NCBI RefSeq assembly: GCF_009811795.1
Contig: NZ_BLJE01000004.1
Coordinates: 124,001-188,000 of the forward strand
Reading direction: 5' to 3'
Length of the DNA stretch: 64,000 bases
DNA from: Litoreibacter roseus
GTDB lineage: Bacteria > Pseudomonadota > Alphaproteobacteria > Rhodobacterales > Rhodobacteraceae
Below the pieces are notes generated by a model that had not been told where the DNA came from, made no database searches, and worked only from the letters and a program-made list of their open reading frames with translations. Shown here one piece after another: positions 51,943 to 60,328 of this stretch (position 1 is the stretch's first letter; each line of letters opens with the position of its first letter). The position numbers and the translations under genes were made by a program.

Positions 51943-52338
51943 GTGACGCTTCATCTCCTAAAAAACGTATTTGTCGTTCTCGGCATGGTGTCACTTGCGT
52001 TTTGGATCTTTGCTTGCGTCGCCGTTTTTCTGGAAAACGCAAGTGTGGGCAATGAGATGATGATGGTTGCCGCTGTAATGTTGGCCGTCTTCGCACTGGC
52101 TGGGATCTATCTGGGTTGGTCGAAAATCCGTCGATACAGGTCCAACATTAAGACCTCTGTCACTCAGCGTTCTCTTGAGATTGCATGGTCGATTTCTATG
52201 CTTTTCATCGGGCTTATTGTGACCCCTAGCCTCGGTGGCAAACTGCAGGAACAGGTTTTTTACGGAACTCTCTTATTCGCGATACCGTCAGCGGCGTTAT
52301 TGCTTGTTCTATCGCCAATAAAAGAAGGGGTATCGTAG
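51943..52338 (+). CDS. Small hypothetical membrane protein inserted between livH and livM
   Basis: A 131-residue protein starting at GTG 51943, 3 bp after livH. It has about four hydrophobic helices (NVFVVLGMVSLAFWIFACVAVFL; MMMVAAVMLAVFALAGIYLGW; LEIAWSISMLFIGLIVTPSLGG; GTLLFAIPSAALLLVLS). Its stop abuts the livM ATG. Base composition is lower in GC than livH and livM on either side, suggesting later insertion. No family recognised. Confidence 0.62.
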   Translation: MTLHLLKNVFVVLGMVSLAFWIFACVAVFLENASVGNEMMMVAAVMLAVFALAGIYLGWSKIRRYRSNIKTSVTQRSLEIAWSISMLFIGLIVTPSLGGKLQEQVFYGTLLFAIPSAALLLVLSPIKEGVS

Positions 52339-53415
52339 ATGTTCTATCGTGAAGCCGGTGATTTCAGCACGACCTATCCGCAGGACAGTCAGACCTTTCC
52401 GATCAAGTTTGACCGGTATCGGTACTATGTGGTTCTGGCGATTGCCTTTCTGGTGCTGCCTTTCGTGATGAATGACTACTGGGCGAACGCGGTGTTCGTG
52501 CCGTTTTTGATCTATTCCATCGCGGCGATCGGGCTGAACATTCTGACGGGTTATTGCGGGCAGGTCTCGCTGGGGACGGGCGGGTTCATGGCTGTGGGGG
52601 CCTATTCCTGCTACAAGCTGATGACGGCCTTTCCCGAGGTTTCGATCCTGATCCACGTGATGCTGGCGGGCGGGATCACCGCGGCGGTCGTGACGCTGTT
52701 CGGATTGCCGAGCCTGCGGATCAAGGGCTTCTATCTGGCGGTGGCGACGCTGGCGGCTCAGTTCTTCCTCGTGTGGCTCTTCAACAAGGTGCCGTGGTTT
52801 TACAATTACTCGGCCTCGGGGCAAATCAGTGCGCCCGAACGCTCGGTCTTTGGCATCGTGGTCACGGGTCCCAACACGGAAGCCTGGGCCAAATATCTGG
52901 TCTGTCTGATCTTCGTGACGATCTGCGCGGTGATCGCGCGGAACCTGACGCGAGGCACCATCGGGCGAACGTGGATGGCCATTCGCGATATGGACATTGC
53001 CGCCGAGATCATCGGGGTGAACCCGCTGAAGGCGAAGCTGACGGCGTTCATGGTGTCGGGCTTTTTCGTGGGGATCGCGGGGGCGCTGTTCTTCGCGGTC
53101 TATCTGGGCGCGGCGGAGGTCGGCGAGAGCTTCGGGATCGACAAGTCGTTCCTTGTGCTCTTCATGATCATCATCGGCGGGCTGGGTTCGATCTTCGGGT
53201 CTTTCGCGGGCGCGGCCTTCATGGTGCTGCTGCCGGTGCTGTTGAAGAATATCTTTGTGGGCGGTCTGGGCTGGCCCACTGATCTGGCGGCGCATTTGAA
53301 TTTCATCGTCGCCGGTGGTTTGATCATCATGTTCCTGATCCTTGAGCCCCACGGGCTGGCGCAGCTGTGGCGTCTGGCGAAGGAGAAGCTGAGATTGTGG
53401 CCGTTCCCGCACTAG
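52339..53415 (+). CDS. livM: HAAT-type ABC transporter permease (LivM-like)
   Basis: A 358-residue permease with about ten hydrophobic helices. It shows IGLNILTGYCGQVSLGTGGFMAVGAYSCY, the LivM signature, the cytoplasmic coupling loop TIGRTWMAIRDMDIAAEIIGVNPLKAKLTAF, and IIGGLGSIFGSFAGAAFM near the C-terminus. It follows directly on the small membrane-protein gene. Confidence 0.92.
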   Translation: MFYREAGDFSTTYPQDSQTFPIKFDRYRYYVVLAIAFLVLPFVMNDYWANAVFVPFLIYSIAAIGLNILTGYCGQVSLGTGGFMAVGAYSCYKLMTAFPEVSILIHVMLAGGITAAVVTLFGLPSLRIKGFYLAVATLAAQFFLVWLFNKVPWFYNYSASGQISAPERSVFGIVVTGPNTEAWAKYLVCLIFVTICAVIARNLTRGTIGRTWMAIRDMDIAAEIIGVNPLKAKLTAFMVSGFFVGIAGALFFAVYLGAAEVGESFGIDKSFLVLFMIIIGGLGSIFGSFAGAAFMVLLPVLLKNIFVGGLGWPTDLAAHLNFIVAGGLIIMFLILEPHGLAQLWRLAKEKLRLWPFPH

Positions 53416-53483
53416 GGCAAGCCTCATACAACGACCGGGACACCCGGCAAAATCGGACATATCCAATGGGAGGACTATACCGA

Positions 53484-54758
53484 ATGAAACTGACAACACT
53501 CACATTTGCGGCCGCCGTGGCGGCGAGCCCGGCCTTGGCAGATCTGGTGATCCCCGATCTGAGTTACCGGACCGGGCCATACGCGGCGGGGGGCATTCCG
53601 TTCTCTGACGGGTATCAGGACTATTTCACGCTCCTCAATGAGCGCGATGGCGGCATCGGCGGCGTGCCGGTCCGGGTGATCGAGTGCGAAACGGGCTACA
53701 ACACCGAAAAAGGTGTGGAATGCTACGAAGCGACCAAGGGCGAAGGGGCACTGGTCTATCAGCCGTTGTCCACGGGCATCACCTATCAGCTGATCCCGAA
53801 GGCCACGGCGGATGGTATCCCGATCCACACGCTGGGGTATGGCCGGACCTCTGCCGCCAACGGGGCGATCTTCCGCAACGTGTTCAACTACCCTGCGAAC
53901 TATTGGGATGCGGCCTCGGTCGCGGTGAAATACCTGATGCAGGAAAACGATGGCTCGATCGAGGGCAAGGACATCGCGCTGGTCTATCACAACTCCGCCT
54001 ATGGCAAGGAGCCGATCCGCACGCTGGAAGAGCTGTCGAAGAAGCACGGTTTCAACCTCAACACGCTCGCCGTTGACCACCCCGGTCAGGAGCAGAAATC
54101 CCAGTGGCTTCAGATCCGCCGGGAGCGTCCGGACTATGTTCTGATGTGGGGCTGGGGTGTGATGAACCAGGTTGCCATCCAGGAAGCCGCCAACATCCGC
54201 TACCCGATGGAAAACTTCATCGGCAATTGGTGGGCCGGTGCAGAGCATGACGTGACCCCTGCGGGCATGGCGGCCAACGGCTACAAGTCCCTGAACATGA
54301 ATGCGGTCGAGGACATGCCTGTTTTTGCCGAAATTCAGGCGACGGTGATTGATGCGGGCAAGAACGCAGGTGACGGATCGAACCTTGGTTCGGTGCTTTA
54401 TACCCGCGGGATGTATGCTGCGATGCTGACCGCGGAAGCGATCCGCAAGGCGCAGGAAATCCACGGTGTCGACGACATCACGCCGCAACAGATGCGCGAC
54501 GGGATGGAAGCGCTGGAAATCACAGATGCGCGGATGGAAGAACTTGGCATGCCGGGTGTTGGTCCGGTGTTCTCGGTCTCGTGTGAAGACCATGGCGGGT
54601 CCGGTAAGGGACTGGTGCAGCAATGGAACGCTGAGGCGAAAACCTGGGAGGTTCTGACCGACTTCATCGAGCCCGATGAAGAGATCATTGCCCCGCTGGT
54701 GAAAGCCGATAGCGAAGCCTTCGCTGCAGAGAACAATATCACCGCGGGCTGCTCGTAA
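53484..54758 (+). CDS. HAAT-type ABC transporter periplasmic substrate-binding protein
   Basis: A 424-residue binding protein of the Peripla_BP_6 type. The signal peptide LTTLTFAAAVAASPALA ends near residue 19, followed by YRTGPYAAGGIPFSDGYQDYFTLLNERDGGIGGVPV, which is the usual ligand-site start of this class. Two cysteines in VIECETGYNTEKGVECYEA may form a disulphide. The start at 53484 follows GGGAGGA; the frame upstream overlaps livM. The ligand is unknown; two CoA ligases in the cluster point to a carboxylic acid rather than an amino acid (inference). Confidence 0.88.
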   Translation: MKLTTLTFAAAVAASPALADLVIPDLSYRTGPYAAGGIPFSDGYQDYFTLLNERDGGIGGVPVRVIECETGYNTEKGVECYEATKGEGALVYQPLSTGITYQLIPKATADGIPIHTLGYGRTSAANGAIFRNVFNYPANYWDAASVAVKYLMQENDGSIEGKDIALVYHNSAYGKEPIRTLEELSKKHGFNLNTLAVDHPGQEQKSQWLQIRRERPDYVLMWGWGVMNQVAIQEAANIRYPMENFIGNWWAGAEHDVTPAGMAANGYKSLNMNAVEDMPVFAEIQATVIDAGKNAGDGSNLGSVLYTRGMYAAMLTAEAIRKAQEIHGVDDITPQQMRDGMEALEITDARMEELGMPGVGPVFSVSCEDHGGSGKGLVQQWNAEAKTWEVLTDFIEPDEEIIAPLVKADSEAFAAENNITAGCS

Positions 54759-54833
54759 GGCGCATATTTCCGGCTGGCCGTCTGAGGTGGCTGGCCGGTG
54801 GGCCGTTTGAGTATTTTTGCCAGAAAGAAGCGG

Positions 54834-54859
54834 GCGGGCCTTTCGGGGCCTGCTCTTTT
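54834..54859 (+). terminator. Terminator or attenuator after the binding-protein gene
   Basis: GCGGGCC at 54834-54840 pairs with GGCCTGC at 54847-54853 (7 bp, one G-T pair), followed by TCTTTTA. It would let the binding protein be made in excess over the downstream patatin-livF part. Confidence 0.65.
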
Positions 54860-54902
54860 ACCAGATCGGTGCTGCGCAGAGGCATGAGGGAGGCGTGAGA
54901 CG

Positions 54903-56099
54903 GTGAGATCCCTTTGGGCGATGATTCTGGCGGGTGTGGTGGCGGGCTGTAGCTCTGCCCCGGTTGCCGATCTTCAATGTCCGGGTCTGGTCTCACCCCT
55001 TGATGGAACGGCGCCGCTTGTTTCCCGTGGTCACGATGGCGACGGCGACATGATCGGTCAGATGATGCTGCGGGTGCTGGAGGGGGACATGGACGCGCGC
55101 CCGCCTGCCGCCCCTGATCCCGCGCCGGGCCGGGTCATTGATCTCAACATTCTCGCGATTTCTACCGGGGGGCAGTATGGCTCTTTTGCGAGCGGGTTTC
55201 TGGCGGGGTGGAGCAAGTCGGGGACCCGCCCTGATTTTTCCGTTGTCACCGGGGCAAGCGCGGGCGGGGTGATCGCACCTCTGGCGTTTGCAGGGCCGTC
55301 CTTTGACGACCGGTTGGGATTGAACGCCGGGATCGGTGAGGATGATGTGGTGCGCCGCCGGTCCTTCCTTGAGCTTTTGGGCGGGGCCACAGCGCTTTAC
55401 CGGACCGAGCCGTTCGAGGCGCTGGTGTCGGCGGCTGTCGATGCCCCGTTGATCGAGACGATTGGCGCGCGGTGGGAGGCGGAGAACGAGCTGTTGATCG
55501 GGGCCACCAACCTCAGTTCTGGCCGCTTCGACATTTTGGATGTGGGCAAGTTTTCCGCCCGGAGCGATCTGCCCATGGCCACGCGGGAGGCCTGTGTGAC
55601 AAGCGCGGTTTTGGCGACAAGTGCCATTCCAGGGCTGTTCCCCCCGCGCCAGATCAATGGAGCGCTCTATACGGATGCGGGCATTCGCGAACATATCTTT
55701 CTGGAGGGGATCGAGCGGGGGCTGGCGCAAGGCGAGGCGCTGTTCAACGTGGATGTGCGCGTGACAGCCTATCTCCTGATCAACTCGGATCTGCGGGTGC
55801 GGCCCGATGCGGTGGAGCCAAAACTGGTCGACATCGCAGAACGGAGTTTCGAATTGGTGATCGACGAGGGCTTGCGGTCCTCGCTTTTGAACAGCGTGAC
55901 TGTAGCTGAGCGGGCCGGGTGGCGGCTGCGCGCGGTCAAGGCGCCCGATTACGACACGTTGGGCTGCCCGCCCGATGACGAAATTTTTTCCGCCTGCATC
56001 ACGCGCAGGCTGTTTGAAGAAGGTGAAAAGCTGGCTCTGGCGCAACCCGTGCGTTGGAAAGGGCCGGCAGAGGTGCGCGCTGCCGCGCAGGAATTTTGA
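54903..56099 (+). CDS. Patatin-like phospholipase lipoprotein
   Basis: A 398-residue lipoprotein starting at GTG 54903. The lipobox VVAGC puts the acylated cysteine near residue 16. The patatin dyad is present: nucleophile Ser in VVTGASAGGVIAPLAF (GxSxG) and Asp in LYTDAGIREHIF (DxG/A). The oxyanion-type glycine segment STGGQYGSFASGF is at about residue 84. It probably hydrolyses lipids or acyl esters on the periplasmic face. It interrupts the importer operon between the binding protein and livF. Confidence 0.82.
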   Translation: MRSLWAMILAGVVAGCSSAPVADLQCPGLVSPLDGTAPLVSRGHDGDGDMIGQMMLRVLEGDMDARPPAAPDPAPGRVIDLNILAISTGGQYGSFASGFLAGWSKSGTRPDFSVVTGASAGGVIAPLAFAGPSFDDRLGLNAGIGEDDVVRRRSFLELLGGATALYRTEPFEALVSAAVDAPLIETIGARWEAENELLIGATNLSSGRFDILDVGKFSARSDLPMATREACVTSAVLATSAIPGLFPPRQINGALYTDAGIREHIFLEGIERGLAQGEALFNVDVRVTAYLLINSDLRVRPDAVEPKLVDIAERSFELVIDEGLRSSLLNSVTVAERAGWRLRAVKAPDYDTLGCPPDDEIFSACITRRLFEEGEKLALAQPVRWKGPAEVRAAAQEF

Positions 56100-56111
56100 G
56101 GGAGACCGGCC

Positions 56112-56939
56112 ATGCTGGATGATGTGCAGACCGATGCAAAGACGGAGACGTTGCTGGAGGTGAACAATATCGAGGTGATCTACAACCACGTGATCCTCGT
56201 TCTGAAAGGCGTCAGTCTGAAAGTGGCGCAGGGTGGGATCACCGCGCTTTTGGGGGGCAATGGCGCGGGCAAGACCACCACGCTGAAGGCGGTGTCCAAC
56301 CTTTTGCATTCCGAACGGGGCGAGGTCACCAAGGGGTCGATCCAGTATCGGGGCGAGCGGGTGCAGGGCCTTGATCCGGCGGCCATGGTCAAGCGCGGCG
56401 TCATTCAGGTGATGGAAGGTCGCCACTGCTTTGAGCATCTGACGGTGGAGGAAAACCTTCTGACCGGCGCTTATACGCGCCGCGACGGGAATGTGAGCGC
56501 GGATCTGGACAAGGTCTACACCTATTTCCCGCGCCTGAAGGAGCGGCGCAAATCTCAGGCGGGCTACACCTCGGGCGGGGAGCAGCAGATGTGCGCGATT
56601 GGCCGGGCGCTGATGTCAAAGCCCGAAACGATTCTTCTGGATGAGCCGTCCATGGGCCTGGCACCCCAGCTGGTGGAGGAAATCTTTGGTATCGTGAAGG
56701 ATCTGAACGAGCGCGAGGGCGTCAGCTTCCTTCTGGCCGAGCAGAACACGAATGTGGCGCTGCGGTTCGCTCATTATGGCTATATCCTCGAATCCGGGCG
56801 CGTGGTGATGGACGGTCCAGCCGCGGAATTGCGCGAAAACCCGGATGTGAAGGAGTTCTACCTGGGGATGTCTGACGAGGGGCGCAAAAGCTTTCGCGAT
56901 GTGCGGTCCTATCGCCGTCGCAAGCGCTGGCTGAGCTAG
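56112..56939 (+). CDS. livF: HAAT-type ABC transporter ATP-binding protein (LivF-like)
   Basis: A 275-residue ATPase. It shows NNIEVIYNHVILVLKGVSL, Walker A GGNGAGKTTTLKAVSNLL, the LivF feature VIQVMEGRHCFEHLTVEENL, signature TSGGEQQMCAIGRALM and Walker B ILLDEPSMGLAP. GGGAGA precedes the ATG, 12 bp after the patatin gene. With livG, livH, livM and the binding protein it completes the importer. Confidence 0.92.
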   Translation: MLDDVQTDAKTETLLEVNNIEVIYNHVILVLKGVSLKVAQGGITALLGGNGAGKTTTLKAVSNLLHSERGEVTKGSIQYRGERVQGLDPAAMVKRGVIQVMEGRHCFEHLTVEENLLTGAYTRRDGNVSADLDKVYTYFPRLKERRKSQAGYTSGGEQQMCAIGRALMSKPETILLDEPSMGLAPQLVEEIFGIVKDLNEREGVSFLLAEQNTNVALRFAHYGYILESGRVVMDGPAAELRENPDVKEFYLGMSDEGRKSFRDVRSYRRRKRWLS

Positions 56940-57076
56940 ATCTTGCGCGTCATCAGAAAACTGTTCGGTGCAGGCTGACATAAACCAGCCTCATACGGCG
57001 TGATATTGGATAACAGGGTGGCTTTGGGGCTGTGTGCACAGCGTCCGGGGCCGCATTCCGGATGAAAGGGATATGG

Positions 57077-58294
57077 ATGACCACGTATTTTGACGCGCTG
57101 GAGACACGAACGGCCGATGAAAGGGCCGCGTCTTTGGCAAGTGCGCTGCCAGCCCAGATCAAGCGGGCGCAAGATCTGCCAGGATATGGGCAGGCGCTGG
57201 CCGGCGTCGAGTCTGGGTCATTCACGTCCGCCGACACGCTCACGGTTCTGCCTCTCACGCGGAAGTCGGATTTGACCACAGCACAGGGGGCGGGTTCGCC
57301 TCTGGGGGGGTATGCGGGGCCGCTGGCCGGGTTTGACCATGTGTTCCAATCGCCGGGACCGATTTATGAGCCGGGGAACGTCACCGATGACTGGTGGCGT
57401 TTCGGGCGCTTCCTGCATGCGGCGGGCATCGGGTCGGATGACATTGTTCAGAATTGCTTCGGATATCACCTGACGCCTGCCGGGATGATGTTCGAAAGCG
57501 GCGCGCGGGCTGTGGGGGCCACGGTGTTGCCCGCCGGTACTGGCCAGACGGAGTTGCAGGCGCGCGCAGCGCATCATCTGGGGATTACAGCTTACGCGGG
57601 CACGCCGGATTATCTGAACGTGATCCTTGAGAAGGCGGATGATCTTGGGTTGGATCTGAAGATCACCAAGGCGGCGGTGTCCGGCGGGGCGCTGTTCCCG
57701 TCGCTCCGGCAGGCCTATGCGGACCGGGGGATCGCCTGTTTGCAGTGTTACGCCACTGCCGATCTGGGTCACATCGCCTATGAGAGCCCGGCGATGGAGG
57801 GGATGATCATCGATGAGGGTGTGATCGTGGAGATTGTGCGTCCGGGGACCGGTGATCCTGTGCCTGCGGGCGAGGTGGGCGAGATCGTCGTGACCACGCT
57901 GAACCCCGATTATCCGCTGATCCGCTTTGCCACCGGGGACATGAGCGCGGTGATGGAGGGCGAAAGTCCCTGCGGTCGGACCAATCTGCGCATCAAGGGC
58001 TGGATGGGGCGCGCGGATCAGACCACCAAGATCAAGGGGATGTTCGTTAGGCCAGAACAGGTGGCCGACCTTGTGGCGCGCCATTCCGAGATCACACGTG
58101 CGCGGGTGATCGCGGCGCGGGACGGCGAGATGGATGTCATGACGGTGCGGATTGAAACAAAGGTCGATGATCCGGCGTTGTATGAGGAAGCCGTTGCGGA
58201 CGTGTTGAAGCTGCGCGGCACGATCGAGGTCGTCGCGCCGGGCAGTTTGCCCAACGATGGCCTCGTGATCGAGGACACACGAAGCTACGACTGA
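57077..58294 (+). CDS. Phenylacetate-CoA ligase-like AMP-dependent ligase
   Basis: A 405-residue PaaK-type ligase, about the usual length. It has LPLTRKSDLTTAQ near the N-terminus, FQSPGPIYEPG in place of the usual serine/threonine-rich phosphate loop, NCFGYHLTPAGMMFESG, QCYATADLGHIAYE and RIKGWMGRADQTTKIKGMFV. The start at 57077 (MTTYFDALE) has AAAGGG 6 bp before it. With the first gene of the cluster this makes two CoA ligases around the importer, suggesting that an aromatic or other hydrophobic acid is imported and activated; this is inference. Confidence 0.82.
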   Translation: MTTYFDALETRTADERAASLASALPAQIKRAQDLPGYGQALAGVESGSFTSADTLTVLPLTRKSDLTTAQGAGSPLGGYAGPLAGFDHVFQSPGPIYEPGNVTDDWWRFGRFLHAAGIGSDDIVQNCFGYHLTPAGMMFESGARAVGATVLPAGTGQTELQARAAHHLGITAYAGTPDYLNVILEKADDLGLDLKITKAAVSGGALFPSLRQAYADRGIACLQCYATADLGHIAYESPAMEGMIIDEGVIVEIVRPGTGDPVPAGEVGEIVVTTLNPDYPLIRFATGDMSAVMEGESPCGRTNLRIKGWMGRADQTTKIKGMFVRPEQVADLVARHSEITRARVIAARDGEMDVMTVRIETKVDDPALYEEAVADVLKLRGTIEVVAPGSLPNDGLVIEDTRSYD

Positions 58295-58312
58295 CCTAAA
58301 GGAACACCCCTT

Positions 58313-59950
58313 ATGCGCATGATCCACACTCTCTGCGTTGCGGCCTGCGCCGCGATGCCAGCCGCCGCCGCTGCTGATGTCGCCCTGATCATCGGAAATG
58401 AAGATTACGCCAATGGGCGGGACATCGCGGACGCCGACGAGATGCTGGATGCCGGGCCCGCCCTGGAAGATGCGGGCTACCGGGTCATCACGGTCGAGGA
58501 TGGCAGCGCCACGGATCTGGGCGCTGCACTGGAAGAGCTAAGCGATGCGGCGGACGGCACGGGCCATATCGTGATTGCGGTCGCGGGTCATGTGGTGCGC
58601 AGTGATGGCCAGGCATGGCTGCTTGGCGTCGATGCCGACACACCGGGGTTGGGCACCGTGGGCGCGCAGGGTGTGAACCTTTCGCTTCTTTTGGAGATTG
58701 CGGCGCGCGCGCCGGGCAAGGCTGCGGTCTTGATCGGCACCGAAGAGCGCGACATTGATCTGGGCGACCGGCTGTCACGTGGTGTGCCGCGCCTCGATGT
58801 GCCGCAAGGCGTGACGGTGATCACGGGGCCTGCGGATGACGTTGCCGATTTTGCGAAGGACGAGGTCCCGCGCGCCGGGGCCAGCCTTGCGACCTCGCTG
58901 GAAAGCTGGTCCGATCTGGTGGGGCAGGGGTTCCTCGCGCCGCTGGTTCCGTTCACCACGGACGGCGACGCCGCGACTGCGGCTGATCCGGAAGCGGCAC
59001 AGCGCGCGTTCTGGCAGGCCACCGAGGCGGTCGGCACCGTTGCTGCATATGAGGCCTATCTGGAGCGCTACGACGACGGAATTTTTGCCGCCGAGGCCCG
59101 AACACAGATCGAAGAGATCAATGCGCAGCCGACACGGGCGGCCGAAGCGCGCGAGGACGCATTGAACCTCAGCCGGGACGCGCGTCGGGAAATCCAGCGC
59201 GCGCTGTCACTGCTGGGATATGACCCGCGGGGGATCGACGGCATCTTCGGCCCTGGTTCCCGTGCTGCGATCACCGATTGGCAAGAGGCGAACGGTCAGG
59301 AGGCCACGGGCTTCGTCACGCAGGTCATGCGCGACAGGCTGGCGCTGCAGGCGGATCGCCGGAATGCGGAACTGGAAGAGGAGGCCCGTCAGCGTCAGGC
59401 CGAACTGGAGCGCAAGGACCGCGCCTATTGGGAGGCGACCGGCGCTGAAGGGGATGAAGCCGGATTGCGCAGTTATCTGGAACGCTACCCGGATGGTGTT
59501 TTCGCCGAGATCGCCCAAGCCCGGTTAGAGCCGTTTGAAGCCGCCCGGCGTGAAGAGGCGCAGGTGCAGGACCGTGCAGACTGGGACGCGGCGGTCGAGA
59601 CCGATACGGCAGAGGCCTATCGCGGGTACCTGCAGGCCAATCCCGAGGGGGCGTTCGCGGATCAGGCGAACACGAAGCTTAGTGAGTTGGAGTTCGAGAC
59701 ACGCAACGCCGAGGCCTTGGAAGCCGCACGTCGGAACGAGGACCGGCTGGGGCTCAACACGTCCACCAAGCGAGTGGTCGAGGACCGCCTGGCCAAGGCA
59801 GGCCTGAAACCCGGTGAGGTGGACGGCGAATTCGACGATGCGACGCGCCGTGCGATCCGCCGCTATCAGGAAGCGCGGAACCTGCAAAAAACCGGATATC
59901 TCAATCAGGCAACCGTCGTGCGCCTGCTTGCGGATGCGGTTCTGCGGTAG
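58313..59950 (+). CDS. Secreted caspase-fold protein without catalytic Cys, with two peptidoglycan-binding domains
   Basis: A 545-residue protein with a signal peptide (residues 1-21) and a caspase-like domain beginning DVALIIGNEDYANG. The catalytic-His segment is IAVAGHVVRS (His93). The strand that should end in a Cys reads AAVLIGTEERD (137-147), and no cysteine exists after the signal peptide, so it cannot be a cysteine peptidase. Three roughly 37-residue repeats (233-269, 372-408, 423-459; pattern W-A-----AY--YLERYPDG-FA) alternate with two PG_binding_1 domains (290-343 and 485-541). AAAGGA precedes the ATG, 18 bp after the ligase gene. Likely a periplasmic scaffold; role unknown. Confidence 0.82.
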   Translation: MRMIHTLCVAACAAMPAAAAADVALIIGNEDYANGRDIADADEMLDAGPALEDAGYRVITVEDGSATDLGAALEELSDAADGTGHIVIAVAGHVVRSDGQAWLLGVDADTPGLGTVGAQGVNLSLLLEIAARAPGKAAVLIGTEERDIDLGDRLSRGVPRLDVPQGVTVITGPADDVADFAKDEVPRAGASLATSLESWSDLVGQGFLAPLVPFTTDGDAATAADPEAAQRAFWQATEAVGTVAAYEAYLERYDDGIFAAEARTQIEEINAQPTRAAEAREDALNLSRDARREIQRALSLLGYDPRGIDGIFGPGSRAAITDWQEANGQEATGFVTQVMRDRLALQADRRNAELEEEARQRQAELERKDRAYWEATGAEGDEAGLRSYLERYPDGVFAEIAQARLEPFEAARREEAQVQDRADWDAAVETDTAEAYRGYLQANPEGAFADQANTKLSELEFETRNAEALEAARRNEDRLGLNTSTKRVVEDRLAKAGLKPGEVDGEFDDATRRAIRRYQEARNLQKTGYLNQATVVRLLADAVLR

Positions 59951-60328
59951 CTCCAAAAGGTCGCACCTGTTTCCGGGAACACGATCCGTCCTATCTTGTT
60001 CAATCGGTGGTTGAATATGGAAAGGGCTGATCATGGATGGAACTGTCATTTCGGAAGACGATCTGCAGGAGACGCTTCCCGAGCGGGTGACCTCCCAGAA
60101 CCCGGAAGTTCGTGATTTGCGCGCGAAAAAAGCGCTTTCGGGGGATAGGTCTGAGCACCGTCGCCACACATGGCTTTACGAGGATCTGTTGGCCTGACGG
60201 TCGGTGAGAAATTTGAAACTGCCTGAAAAATAGGCAGGTGCACTGTTTTGCAGGCTTAAAAAATCCTTTGTTTTTATGGGTTTGGCTAAAAGAGTTGCGG
60301 GTGGCGCATAGCCCGCTACACTTATTTC
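59951..60328. other. Intergenic region with one small ORF and a hairpin
   Basis: A 378-bp gap between the caspase-like gene and the Anbu operon. It holds a possible 54-codon gene (60033-60197) and a hairpin CTGCCT/AGGCAG at 60219-60237 without a T-run. Upstream of 60329 the DNA is AT-richer and probably carries the Anbu operon promoter, but no clear -35/-10 pair could be chosen. Confidence 0.5.
60033..60197 (+). CDS. Possible small protein of 54 residues
   Basis: ATG 60033 follows AAAGGG with suitable spacing and opens a 54-codon frame ending in TGA at 60195. The product is charged (DGTVISEDDLQETLPERV at the start, KALSGDRSEHRRHTWLYEDL at the end), without signal or membrane segment or cysteine. 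I recognise no family. It lies just upstream of the Anbu operon on the same strand. Confidence 0.4.
   Translation: MDGTVISEDDLQETLPERVTSQNPEVRDLRAKKALSGDRSEHRRHTWLYEDLLA

Noticed and set aside
54806-54830. Dispersed motif GTTTGAGTATTTTTGCC near the binding-protein stop
   Set aside because: It is reminiscent of AT-rich motifs after stop codons in this group, and a shorter similar string occurs near 5250, but two loose matches are too few to call a repeat family.
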